Source: Actinoplanes oblitus
GTDB taxonomy: Bacteria > Actinomycetota > Actinomycetes > Mycobacteriales > Micromonosporaceae
Direction of reading: 5' to 3'
DNA: 64,000 bases
Assembly (NCBI RefSeq): GCF_030252345.1
Contig: NZ_CP126980.1
Coordinates: forward strand, 5,223,501-5,287,500
Shown piece by piece: positions 43,652 through 55,010 of this stretch. Within the stretch, counting starts at the first letter, position 1. Every line of letters starts with the position of its first letter. The translations under genes were made by a program, and so were the position numbers. Under the pieces are notes generated by a model. That model did not search any database. It had not been told where the DNA came from and was given only the letters and a program-made list of their open reading frames with translations.

Positions 43652-44809
43652 GTGACACGATTCCGCCGCGCCTACCGCGACGTCGACGGCCACCGCGTCG
43701 AAGGCACCTGGCGGCACATCTTCGTCCGCAACGGGGACAACTACTACCTGGCCGACCTGGTCATCTACGCCGACGGCGCGGTCGACACCGGCACCGGCGG
43801 ACTCACCGATCCCGACGGTCTGGCGGGCCTCCTGCGATCCGGCCAGGTAGCCACCACCCTGCACGACGGCGCCTGGGCATCGGCCCATCACCTTGCCACG
43901 TGGCGCTTCACCGAAGCCACCTGCGCGATCGACGCCGACATGCTCCTCGGCGAGGTCGCTGACGAGATCGACCGGCTCAACGACCGGCCCGACTCCACCG
44001 ATCGCTGCCTGCGGGCCGTGCGGACCTATCTGGCCGACGCGACCGAGGACAACCGATTGCGCGTACGCCAGCGGTACCTGGCCATACCCGAGCACCTGCG
44101 GATCTACGCCCTCGGCGACATGGACAACCGCGACTGGCCGCTGAAGGTCCTGGCCACCGCGATCGGCGATACCGTCGAGGGCCACTACGACGACGAAGTG
44201 GCCACGCCGGACCTGCACGCGGAGGCCGTCGAGTACTTCCGTGACCGGGAGCTCCATCGGGCCCGAGCCGGCGCGCGGATCCCGGCCGATGGGCCGGATC
44301 AGCCCGAGACCGCGACGCTGACCCTCTACCAGGGACGACAGGACCACCCGGACAACGCGGTCCTGCAGAACGACTATCCGGCAAGGCTCACCATCGACGG
44401 CAGGGACTATCCGACGGTGACCCACGCCTACTGGGCACTGGCCACCGACGACCCCGGCTGGCGTGATCGCATCGCGGCGGCACCGGACACGTACGACGCC
44501 GCCGAACTCGCCGGACAGGCACCCCGCCGGCCCGGTTGGCCGGCGGCCCGCCTCGCGATCATGGCGCGGCTCCTGCGAACGAAATTCGCACAGCATCCGT
44601 CCATGGCGCGCGTCCTGCTCGCCACCGGCGACGCGCGCATCGTCTACACCGCGGTCGGCTCCGCCTATTGGACCGCCTCCGGGCAGCGGAGCAGCAACTG
44701 GATCGGCCGGCTGCTGGAGCTCGTCCGCTCCGAACTCGCCGCACTCGACGCCGGGGTCCCCCTTCCCACGAGTCACGGCGCCGGCCCCTCGGCCGCACCG
44801 GAAACCTAG
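43652..44809 (+). CDS. NADAR-domain protein with extra N-terminal domain
   Basis: This 385-residue protein has a C-terminal NADAR/YbiA-like domain (about 245-370): LTIDGRDYPTVTHAYWALA, LLRTKFAQHPSMARVLLATG, and SNWIGRLLELVRSEL. NADAR proteins are N-glycosidases acting on riboflavin intermediates or ADP-ribosylated guanine. Two usual positions differ: the Glu of the E-H-x-Y-Q motif is Thr (T-H-A-Y-W), and the acidic residue before the FW/YW pair is Ser (GSAYW). The N-terminal ~230 residues (VEGTWRHIFVRNGDNYYLAD and later EHLRIYALGDMDNRDWP) are a separate domain I cannot name. The start is GTG 43652; GTG 43649 is adjacent. Confidence 0.75.
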   Translation: MTRFRRAYRDVDGHRVEGTWRHIFVRNGDNYYLADLVIYADGAVDTGTGGLTDPDGLAGLLRSGQVATTLHDGAWASAHHLATWRFTEATCAIDADMLLGEVADEIDRLNDRPDSTDRCLRAVRTYLADATEDNRLRVRQRYLAIPEHLRIYALGDMDNRDWPLKVLATAIGDTVEGHYDDEVATPDLHAEAVEYFRDRELHRARAGARIPADGPDQPETATLTLYQGRQDHPDNAVLQNDYPARLTIDGRDYPTVTHAYWALATDDPGWRDRIAAAPDTYDAAELAGQAPRRPGWPAARLAIMARLLRTKFAQHPSMARVLLATGDARIVYTAVGSAYWTASGQRSSNWIGRLLELVRSELAALDAGVPLPTSHGAGPSAAPET

Positions 44810-44987
44810 CCGGGGACTTGCGCACATTCAGTCCAGGATGTTCTCGCCCACGAGGACTGGGCCGCCCAGCTTACCGACGCCGACCGGCGCGGCCTTACGC
44901 CGCTGTTCTGGACCCACGGTCCCACCGACCCAGGTAGCGGTTTGATCATGCGGGCCAACTCGTCGAACGTTCTGGAATGATCGCCGC

Positions 44988-45797
44988 GTGAAACCGAATC
45001 TCGACACGCCAGGCCTTGGCGGCCCGCGTGAAGCCTCTATCCCGGTTCCGGGCGACGCCCGGCTGTGGGCCGAGCGCGTCGGCACCGGCAGCCCGGTCGT
45101 GCTGCTGCACGGCGCAGGCATGGATTCCCGCCTGTGGGACCGCATCGTTCCCGAGCTGGCCCGGTACCACAACGTGATCCGGTATGACGCCCGAGGCCTG
45201 GGCCGCTCCACGCCACCGAACCAGCCGTTCAGCGATGTCGATGATTTGCGCGCCGTCCTGGACTACTTCGGACTGCGCCGAGCCGCCCTGGTCGGGCTGA
45301 GCATGGGCGGGGAAAGCGCGCTGGACTTCGCCCTCACCTACCCCGAGAAGGTCACCGCGCTCGCCCTGGTCGGCGCCTCGGTCAGCGGACACCGCTGGCC
45401 CCAGGACCCCGACCTGAGCGCCTACGCCACCGCACGCCGAGAACGGGACGCGAGCGCCCTGGCCGAGCTCGAACTCTCCATCTGGGCAGGCCTGGGCCCA
45501 ACAGCCCCGGGATGGGAACTCATCGACGCGATGGTCACGCAAAACGCCGCGCGACGCATCGTCAGCGAACAGCAATGCGCCACCGGCCAGAACGCCGAAG
45601 CGCACCTCGCGGAGATCGCCGCACCGACACTGGTCCTCCACGGCGACCGCGACCACCCGGAGATCGGCGTCATCGCCCGGCTGCTCGCGGCCCGCATCCC
45701 CGGCGCCCACGCCGAGATCATCCCGAACGCCGACCACTACCTGCCGCTACGTACGCCCGAGGCCCTCACCGAAGTTCTCCTGGCACACCTGCCCTGA
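44988..45797 (+). CDS. Alpha/beta hydrolase
   Basis: This is a 269-residue single-domain alpha/beta hydrolase: oxyanion region VVLLHGAGMDSRLWD, Ser nucleophile in GLSMGGESALDFAL (about residue 106), acid in VLHGDRDHPE and His in NADHYLPLRTP. It resembles 3-oxoadipate enol-lactonase/epoxide-hydrolase-like enzymes, but the substrate is unknown. It starts at GTG 44988 and is monocistronic. Confidence 0.9.
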   Translation: MKPNLDTPGLGGPREASIPVPGDARLWAERVGTGSPVVLLHGAGMDSRLWDRIVPELARYHNVIRYDARGLGRSTPPNQPFSDVDDLRAVLDYFGLRRAALVGLSMGGESALDFALTYPEKVTALALVGASVSGHRWPQDPDLSAYATARRERDASALAELELSIWAGLGPTAPGWELIDAMVTQNAARRIVSEQQCATGQNAEAHLAEIAAPTLVLHGDRDHPEIGVIARLLAARIPGAHAEIIPNADHYLPLRTPEALTEVLLAHLP

Positions 45798-45987
45798 CAC
45801 GGGATCCATCGACCGCCGCATCCACAACCATTGACGATCGCTCAGGTGAAACGGTCCTGGCTGACGGGCTCACATACCTATTCGGCCGGGCCGGATGCGG
45901 CGCGTGCGGGAGCACGTTCACCCTGGCCGACTGGTTCGAAGCAGCGAATAGCCCCCGCTGACAGCGACCACGAGATCGAGCGTCGGC

Positions 45988-47313
45988 TCAGCGGCCAAAC
46001 CCTGTCCGCTGGACCTGATCACCACGGTGTGGACCAGGCGACACGTTTCTCACCGCCCCCGGCAGCCGCCGGCACACCGGAGCGACGACGGCGACGCCCG
46101 CCAGCGTCACCAGCAGCAGCGTGGCGAATCCGGCGGCGCCGACGATGTGCCGCTCGAAGCCGATGGTCAGCACGACGACCTCGGTCACGCCCCGGCAGTT
46201 GAGGAGCACACCCAGCCGCAGCCGGTCCGCCGCCGGCAATCCGCACGGCAGCGCGCCGAGCCAGGCGCCGCCCGCCTTGGCCACCGTCATGACGGCCAGC
46301 AGCAGGGCGAAACAGACGACCTCGGCACGCCCGCCGCTGAGCGCGCCGAGCGGCATGGCAAGCCCGATGGAGCCGAAGTACAGCGGCAGCAACACCGCCG
46401 ACGTCGTCGCCTCGAGGTGCTGATTGGCCCGCTCCACCGCCGGCACCCGGGGCATCACCACGCCGGCCAGCAGGGCCCCCGGCGCGGCGTGCAGGCCGGC
46501 GCCGTGGGTGACCGCGGCGAAGAGCGCCACCGACACCACGATCAGCGGCACCACCGCCGGGCCGGCGCCGGCCACCGCGGATCGCCGCGCCACCCACCGC
46601 ACCACGGGCCGGAGCACCGCCAGCGCCACCACGACCAGACCGAACAGGGCCGCCACCACCGCCCAGGCCGGCACCGGAACGGATCCCCGGCCCGCCACGG
46701 CGAGCAGGACGGTCAGCCCGGCCCACACCAGAGCGTCGGTGCACGCGGCCACCGTCAGGGCCAGCCTGCCGCAGGTGGTGCCGGCCAGTTCCACATCCGG
46801 AAGCAGGCGCGCCAGCACGGGCAGCGCCGTCACCGCACAGACCAGGGCGAGAAAGCCGGCGAACACCCCGCCGGGCACGCCGGCCGCGCCCACCACCGGC
46901 CGGATCACCGGGGCGACGGCCAGACCGGCCAGCACCGGTACGACCACCGCACCGGCCGTCACCGTCAGCACCGCGCTCGACCGGGGGCGGCCCGCGGTGC
47001 GCAGCTCGTAGCCGATCAGGTAGGCGAACAGGGCGATACCCAGATCGGCGAGCGCCCGCACCGCCGTCGCCGTGTCCGGCAACCGCAGCCACTCCACCGC
47101 TGCGGGCGCGACAGTGGCCAGGCCGAGCGGCCCGAGCAGCAGGCCGGCCAGGATCTCACCGAGCACCCGAGGCTGACCACCGCGGGCCGCGAGCGCGCCG
47201 CCGGCCGCGGCCAGCGCCACGACGACAGCGGCGGCGAGCAGAAAACGTACGGTGTCCGGAAGCTCCCGCACCGCGCACGTGACCTCGTACACCGCGGCAC
47301 AGTCCGTGTTCAC
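45988..47313 (-). CDS. CPA2-type cation/proton antiporter
   Basis: This 441-residue carrier has 12-13 hydrophobic segments. It has QPRVLGEILAGLLLGPLGL near the N-terminus (the CPA2 signature region), ALFAYLIGYELRTA, and CRGVTEVVVLTIGFE near the C-terminus. Members move Na+ or K+ against H+. The CRG(V)TE motif is typical of actinobacterial carriers that often sit beside biosynthetic or stress genes. GTG 47313 with GAGGGGG upstream is chosen. A strong hairpin separates it from the sugar operon, so it is probably transcribed on its own or by read-through. Confidence 0.85.
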   Translation of the reverse strand: MNTDCAAVYEVTCAVRELPDTVRFLLAAAVVVALAAAGGALAARGGQPRVLGEILAGLLLGPLGLATVAPAAVEWLRLPDTATAVRALADLGIALFAYLIGYELRTAGRPRSSAVLTVTAGAVVVPVLAGLAVAPVIRPVVGAAGVPGGVFAGFLALVCAVTALPVLARLLPDVELAGTTCGRLALTVAACTDALVWAGLTVLLAVAGRGSVPVPAWAVVAALFGLVVVALAVLRPVVRWVARRSAVAGAGPAVVPLIVVSVALFAAVTHGAGLHAAPGALLAGVVMPRVPAVERANQHLEATTSAVLLPLYFGSIGLAMPLGALSGGRAEVVCFALLLAVMTVAKAGGAWLGALPCGLPAADRLRLGVLLNCRGVTEVVVLTIGFERHIVGAAGFATLLLVTLAGVAVVAPVCRRLPGAVRNVSPGPHRGDQVQRTGFGR

Positions 47314-47332
47314 TCGCGTCCCCCTCACACGG

Positions 47333-47369
47333 GGGTGGACCGCCGGTGCACGGCACCGGCGGCCCACCC
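47333..47369 (-). terminator. Strong hairpin behind the sugar/stress operon
   Basis: The stem GGGTGG-a-CCGCCGGTGC, loop ACG, then GCACCGGCGG-c-CCACCC gives 16 paired bases with one mismatch. It starts 8 bp past the stop of the barrel-STAS gene. There is no U-run. Confidence 0.6.
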
Positions 47370-47377
47370 CGGGATCG

Positions 47378-49587
47378 TCAGACCCGGAACAGCTCGGCCC
47401 GCTCCTCGCCGGCCACCAGGGAGACGGCCTCTCCGGAGGGGTCGATGTCGGCGAACACCTGGCGGACCGACTCGTTGGCCCCCACCACGAACGTCTCGGC
47501 GACGTGACGCTGCTGCTGCAACAGCACGATGGTGCGGGCGGCCGCGTCGTCCATGCTGTTGAGCCGCTCGGCCCGCAGCACCAGGCGCTGCGGCCGGTGG
47601 TCCAGCAGGGTGCGCAGGTCCTGCTCGAAGAGCCTCAGGTGGTCACCGTCCAGGTCGCCCTCGACGCTGATCACCACGATGTCGTCGCCGACGGTCTCCA
47701 GCACGCCGTAGGTCTGCGCCCGGGCCGGGGCCAACCGCACCTCGACCCGTACCGGGGAGTTCCCGGTCAGCGCGACGGTGTGCCGCTCGGCGTCGAAGTC
47801 GGTGTGCGGCTCACCGTCCACCCACACCTCGTGGATGATCACCTCACCGGCCGCGAGCAGATCCGGCGCCACCCGGAGCACGCCGTCCGGCAGCGTCGCC
47901 GGGTCGACGTGGAAGTGCAGGGCGAGCGGACGGCCGATCACCAGCAAGTCGTTGTAGACGGCGGACAGGTACGCCAGCTCGAACGCGTGATAGCCGGACA
48001 TGGCGTGGTTGCCCTTCATCCGCTCGCCGTGCACCAGGTACGGCGTGCCGTCGGCGAGCACGTTGAAGTAGACCCCGCCGGAGTCGTGATCGGGGAACCA
48101 GGACAGGTAGAAGGCCTGCGACTCGCGGGCCAGGCGGCGGAACTCCGGATCGTCGCGGCGCCCCGCGAGCACCAGGTACGCCAGGATCGCCTGCTCCTGC
48201 TGCCACCAGGCCTTGCGGTTGTGCCAGACCAGGCGGTGATACTGCTGCCGGTCGTCGCGCCAGCGTTCGACGACGTCGTACCAGCCGCCGCGCTGCCGGT
48301 CCTGGCCCACCTCCGGCATCCGGCGGGCCAGCCGCTCGGCCAGCTCCACGTACCGTTCGTCGGGGTGGATCGCGTGCACCCGCATCAGGTTCCAGGCGAT
48401 CTTGAGGTTGTGCCCGACCACCGCCCGGTTCTGCTGCCAGCCCCAGTGCAGGTCGGGTCGCCAGTCCTCGTGGAACCGCTCGTTGACGAACGGGCTCGCG
48501 TCGTCCGGGAACTTCTCCACGATGGTGTCGGCCAGGCGCACCAGCATCTCCCGGTGCCGGTCGTCGCCGGTGGCGAGCAACAGATTGATCAGGTACGCCG
48601 GCGCGTGGTCACCCACCGAGTTCCAGTTCTTGCGGGCGCGGTTGCTGCCCAGCGACTCGTGCCGCGGGTCGAGGTGGACGGCGTCGACGTGCGAGAAGTA
48701 CCCGCCACCCGATTCGTCGCGGTAGTAGCCGTCGATGAAGTCGATGGTGTCCCGCACCGCCTGGCCGATCTCCGGGTCCCGGGTGACGCGGTAGGTCTGG
48801 GCCAGGCCGGCGAGCGCGTAGATCTGTTCGTAGAGCGGGATCGAGCCGGCGTCGTCGTCGAACTCCGAGACGAGCAGCTTCACCGGCGGGTCGGTGCGGT
48901 CCAGGCCGTGTACCCAGAAGTGTCCCGCACCGCCGGGCACCCGGCTGCGCATGTGCTCGATCATGTAAGCGCACCCGCCGCGGGCCGCGCTGAGGAAGCG
49001 CTCCTCACCCGTCAGCGCGTACGCGGTCGCCAGCCCGTAGATGAACCGGGACAGCGTGGCGGTCTCCTGCCGCTCGTCGACCTTCTCGCCGGAAACCCCC
49101 AGCCGGGTCCGGTACTCGCGGAAGTCGACCTCGTCGCCGAACTGGGCACCCAGGTAGAAATCCGCCAGGGCGGACAGGTGCCGGCTCCAGAAGCCCGGCT
49201 CCTCGAAGACGGGTCGGCCGGTCTGCTCCTCCACCAGCATCATGTGCTTGCCTTCGAACGCGAAGCCGCTGCCCTCCGGATAGAACATGCCGTGGGCGAA
49301 GACGAAACGACCCTCGGCCAGCAGTTCCCGCAGGCTGCCCGTGACGTCGCGCACCGGATCGCCGAAATTGCGCAGCAGCTCACCCTGGGTGGTTCCGGTC
49401 AGCAGCACCGGGAAGCACCGGTCGTCGACGGTACGGACCTCGACCAGGTCCGTCTCCGGGTCGAAGGCGACCACGTAGCCGGCGATGAGGTCGGAGAACG
49501 AGAAACGCATGTCGTCCAGGGAGATCTCGCCGGGTGCCCGGTCCGGCCCCGGCTCCGACGTCGGGACCACTGTCGGCGAAGGACTGG

Positions 49588-49591
<4 letters not shown>
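47378..49591 (-). CDS. N-acylglucosamine-2-epimerase-type (alpha/alpha)6 barrel fused to a STAS domain
   Basis: This 737-residue protein has three parts. Residues 1 to about 110 resemble the small N-terminal domain of glycan-processing proteins. The long (alpha/alpha)6 barrel (about 120-560) is of the AGE/cellobiose-2-epimerase type, with HWGWQQNRAVVGHNLKIAW, WWQQEQAILAYLVL and GNHAMSGYHAFELAYL holding the usual histidines. The C-terminal STAS domain (about 634-737) has IVVISVEGDLDGDHLRLFEQ and RLNSMDDAAARTIVLLQQQ, with a serine at the phosphosite position. STAS domains act in partner-switching stress control. ATG 49591 overlaps the glgX stop, so the fusion belongs to the trehalose/glycogen operon. 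Confidence 0.8.
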
Positions 49592-51731
<2,140 letters not shown>

Positions 51732-51735
<4 letters not shown>

Positions 51736-52406
51736 GACGCACCCACCGCGTGGTTCCGGCTGCGCGAGCCACGGGGCAGGTCGCCGGTGTCGTCCGGCAC
51801 CGCCGGCACGTCGCGCATCCCGCGCGGCAGCGCACCCCGCCGGCGGGCGATCGCACTGATCAGGGCCGCGGCGAAGGCGTGGCAGTGCTCGCCGGTCCGG
51901 GCCGTGACCAGGTCGTCGTCGACGACGACGTCGGAGTCGACGTAGTCGACGCCCATGTTGCGCAGGTCGCCCAGCAGATTGTTGTGCGCGACCGCGCGGC
52001 GTCCGCGGACCAGTTCGGGCCGCGGGGCGACCAGCCACATCCCGTGACAGATCAGGCCCTTGACCACGTCGTGGTGGGCGAACGCCCGGGCGAGGAACTC
52101 GGTGGCCGGCGGCAGCCGGTCCGGGCTGTCGGTGTAGCGCAGCCGGTCGGCCACCATGCCGGACGGCACGATGATCGCCGAGTAACCGGCCAGCTCGGCA
52201 TCCCCGATCGGCTCGAAGCTCTCCCCGCAGACGAACGGCGCGCCGAACTCGTGACCGGTGAAGGTCATCTCCGGCTGTCCCCACAACCGGCTCAAGAAGT
52301 GCAGCTCCGCGCCTTCCTCGGCGAAGCGGTGCCGGTAGTAGAAGATCTCCGGCTCGTAGTAGTCACTCTCGATCAGAACGCCGATCCGGCATCCCTGTAG
52401 TCGCAT
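51732..52406 (-). CDS. DJ-1/PfpI-family protein, copy 1
   Basis: This 224-residue protein has a class-I glutamine-amidotransferase-like fold: IGVLIESDYYEPEIFYYRHR with the family's acidic residue near residue 18, YSAIIVPSGMVADRLR, and the nucleophile elbow LICHGMWLVAPRP (Cys at about residue 119, followed by His). PfpI-type proteins act as proteases, glyoxalases or protein deglycases; the reaction here is undetermined. Its stop overlaps the glgX start. The last ~30 residues (after RRRGALPRG) are basic and disordered. Confidence 0.88.
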
Positions 52407-52424
52407 GGTTTCGTCCCTTCGGAC

Positions 52425-54056
52425 TCAGCGGGTGTCCAACCGGACCAGGAACGGGCCGTCGTGCCCGAGCGCTTTCTCGACCGCGTCCACCGCCGACGCG
52501 GGCGCGTCGGCGTCGCAGGCGGCGACACCGAGACCGCGGGCCAGTGACACGAAGTCGATGTGCGGGTCGTCGAGCCGGAACGAGTCCGGTGCCTCGCGCG
52601 CCGGCAGGCCCTCCTGCGACCAGTACACGGCGATGTTGTCGCGCAGGATCTGGTAGTTGCCGTTGTCGCAGATCACGAACTTGGCCGGGATCCGGTGCCG
52701 GGCCGCGGTCCACAGCGCCTGGAACGTGTACATGCTGCCGCCGTCACCGGCGAAGCCGACCACGGTGGCCTCCGGCCGGGCCAGCTTCAGCCCCACCGCG
52801 CCGGGCAGTCCCACGCCCAGCGATCCGCCCCGGGTCAGAAAGTAGCTGTCCGGCCCGCCCGGCCGCAGGTGGTGCAACAGGTGCGGCGAGGCGGTGATCG
52901 CCTCGTCGAACACCACGAGATCCTCGGCCCGATCCCGCAACGTGCGCAGGAAGGTGTCGAGAACCGGCCGGTCCGGCGGTGTGCCGGCGGGCTGCCCGGC
53001 GAACTCGGCACGGCGCTGCCACGCCAGCTCCGCGCGTGCGGGGGTCATGTGGTGCCGCAGCTCCTCGCGGACCTGGTGCAACGTCGCCGCCGGATCGGCC
53101 AGCACCGGCACGTCGACCCGGTGGTTCTTGCCGATCTCCCAGGCGTTGAGGTCGACGTGCACCACCGTCGCCTGCTCGTCGAAGATCTCCCCCACCTCCG
53201 GGAAGACCTCCGGCAGCACCGACGTGCCGCAGATCAGCACGACGTCGGCCGCGTTGGTCACCGGCAGGCTGGCCGTACCGAACATGTGACCGAACTGCCC
53301 GCGGAAGCACGGATGCCGGTGATCCAGGTTGACCTCCGACCAGTCGCCGCCGTACACCGGCGCGCCGACCAGCTCGGCGACCTCGCCGAGCACCGTCTGG
53401 GCGCCGGACGCTGTCACACCGTCACCGGCGATGATCAACGGGCGCCGCGCGCCGGCGAGGGCCGCGGCGATCCGCCGCACGGTGTGGTGCGGCGGCGTCA
53501 CCGCGCTCTGCGGGATGGTCGTGGGCACGACGCGCTCCGAGTTCGCCGCGTCCAGCACGTCCATCGGCAAGGCCACGAAGACCGGACCGTACGGCGGTGT
53601 GGCGGCCACCTTGCAGGCGCGCCGGAGCACGCGCAGCAGCGAGTCGGGGTGCGTCACCCGGGTGGCCCACTTGGTCACCGGGCGCGCCATGGCGACCAGG
53701 TCGGCCGCCATCTGCGCGTCCAGTGCCTCGTATCGCAGACCGGCGTCGCCGGCGAGGACCACGAGCGGGGAGTGGCCGCGCATCGCCTGGTACATCATCC
53801 CGATGCCGTTGCCCAGGCCCACCCCGCTGTGCAGCTGCACGATCGCCGGCCGCCGGGTGGCCCGGGCGTAGCCGTCGGCCATGCCGAGCGCGGCGGCCTC
53901 GTGCAGCGCGAAGACGTACTCCAGGTCGGCGGTCTCCTGCAGCGCGTCCAGCAGCCCCTCCTCGACCGTGCCCGGATTGCCGAACAGGTACCGGTGGCCG
54001 TCCGCGACCAGTTGTTCGACCACGGCCTGCCGGCCGGGCCGGCTAGCGGTGCCCAC
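52425..54056 (-). CDS. Thiamine-diphosphate-dependent enzyme (acetolactate synthase/benzoylformate decarboxylase type)
   Basis: This 543-residue ThDP enzyme has the cofactor-activating Glu in FALHEAAALGMADGYA (about residue 53), the central domain AGARRPLIIAGDGVTASGA, and the ThDP-Mg motif GFAGDGGSMYTFQALWTAAR ending in NGNY. It decarboxylates a 2-oxo acid or ligates aldehydes. The group also includes benzoylformate decarboxylase and related enzymes of unknown substrate. The GTG 54056 start is 6 bp past the upstream stop. Its place between two DJ-1-like genes hints at reactive carbonyl handling, which is inference. Confidence 0.88.
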   Translation of the reverse strand: MGTASRPGRQAVVEQLVADGHRYLFGNPGTVEEGLLDALQETADLEYVFALHEAAALGMADGYARATRRPAIVQLHSGVGLGNGIGMMYQAMRGHSPLVVLAGDAGLRYEALDAQMAADLVAMARPVTKWATRVTHPDSLLRVLRRACKVAATPPYGPVFVALPMDVLDAANSERVVPTTIPQSAVTPPHHTVRRIAAALAGARRPLIIAGDGVTASGAQTVLGEVAELVGAPVYGGDWSEVNLDHRHPCFRGQFGHMFGTASLPVTNAADVVLICGTSVLPEVFPEVGEIFDEQATVVHVDLNAWEIGKNHRVDVPVLADPAATLHQVREELRHHMTPARAELAWQRRAEFAGQPAGTPPDRPVLDTFLRTLRDRAEDLVVFDEAITASPHLLHHLRPGGPDSYFLTRGGSLGVGLPGAVGLKLARPEATVVGFAGDGGSMYTFQALWTAARHRIPAKFVICDNGNYQILRDNIAVYWSQEGLPAREAPDSFRLDDPHIDFVSLARGLGVAACDADAPASAVDAVEKALGHDGPFLVRLDTR

Positions 54057-54062
54057 CGCCGC

Positions 54063-54938
54063 TCACCGGTCCCCGGCGGCGGCCGGCTCGGGCGCCACCA
54101 CGCCGGTACGCGGGACGAAGCCCCAGGTCCGCAGCCCCTTGTCCAGGACCTCGACCAGCTTGTCGCCGGTCAGCCGGGAGTCCGGGGTGGAGCGTCCGGT
54201 GATGAACGGGTAGTCGACGATCACCGACGTCTCCCGGCCGAAGTTGCCGATGTAGGCGCCGTCCGGCCCGGTCGCGTCGCGCAGGATGTACTCCAGCGGG
54301 TACGGCGGCGGCCCGATCACGAAGTCGGTGCCCTCGAAGCCGGTCCCGTCCTTGTAGTCGTACTCGATGCAGTGGCCGGTGACGTGCTTGCCGTCGATGA
54401 TGCTGCGCCGGTTCTCCTGATCGCGGGCGAACGCCAGGCACGCGACGCCGTAGCACTCCGCGGCGATCGGCTTGCCGGTCCGGTAAAAGTGCAGGATCAA
54501 CTCGTGCAGCCGGCCGTTGTTGGCCAGGTCCACGATCGGGCCGGAGCCGCCGACGATGAGCAGGGCGTCGTACCGGTCCGCCTTGCTCAGTTCCGCCGCC
54601 AGCGCCCGGAAGTACTCCTCCTGCCGGCGCAGGAAATCCGGCTCGCTGCGGTACGGGCGGTCCGGGAGCCACGCGGCCAGGTTGATCGGGTCGTCCAGTC
54701 GTGACGACGCGTCCAGCCGCCGGCCCTTGTCGGCCATCTCCGCCGTGGTCACCGAGCGGCCCAGCGGCGGGTCGACGTACTCGGGGTCCAGGCTGACCCC
54801 GATCGGCACCGGCCGTTTGCCGGTCGGGGTGGCGAAGTCCACCCGGTAGCCGGCCTCGTCCAGCGCCTCCAACGGCCCGACGAGTTCCTCAGCCCAGTAG
54901 CCGTACTCGGACAGTACGACCAGCACGGACTTGCTCAT
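54063..54938 (-). CDS. DJ-1/PfpI-family protein, copy 2 (Hsp31/glyoxalase-III-like)
   Basis: This 291-residue protein opens SKSVLVVLSEYGYWAEELVG, a strand-loop with the family Glu (residue 18). The nucleophile cysteine is in PIAAECYGVACLAF (about residue 164), and the sequence DALLIVGGSGPIVDLANN precedes it. The length and the extra C-terminal region (YPLEYILRDATGPDGAYIGN) match larger Hsp31/glyoxalase-III-like members better than the 224-residue copy downstream, so the two are distant paralogues. It lies 72 bp after the maltokinase gene in the same direction. Confidence 0.88.
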   Translation of the reverse strand: MSKSVLVVLSEYGYWAEELVGPLEALDEAGYRVDFATPTGKRPVPIGVSLDPEYVDPPLGRSVTTAEMADKGRRLDASSRLDDPINLAAWLPDRPYRSEPDFLRRQEEYFRALAAELSKADRYDALLIVGGSGPIVDLANNGRLHELILHFYRTGKPIAAECYGVACLAFARDQENRRSIIDGKHVTGHCIEYDYKDGTGFEGTDFVIGPPPYPLEYILRDATGPDGAYIGNFGRETSVIVDYPFITGRSTPDSRLTGDKLVEVLDKGLRTWGFVPRTGVVAPEPAAAGDR

Positions 54939-55010
54939 GGTGCTACTCCTCTCGCGATGAACACCGGTGACTGCTCGGATCCGTCCCGTCCGGGCCGATC
55001 CGTCCGCCGG

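Noticed and set aside
45831-46202. Possible small gene between the hydrolase and the antiporter
   Set aside because: It has no ribosome binding site, its composition is basic and low-complexity, and it runs antisense into the antiporter.
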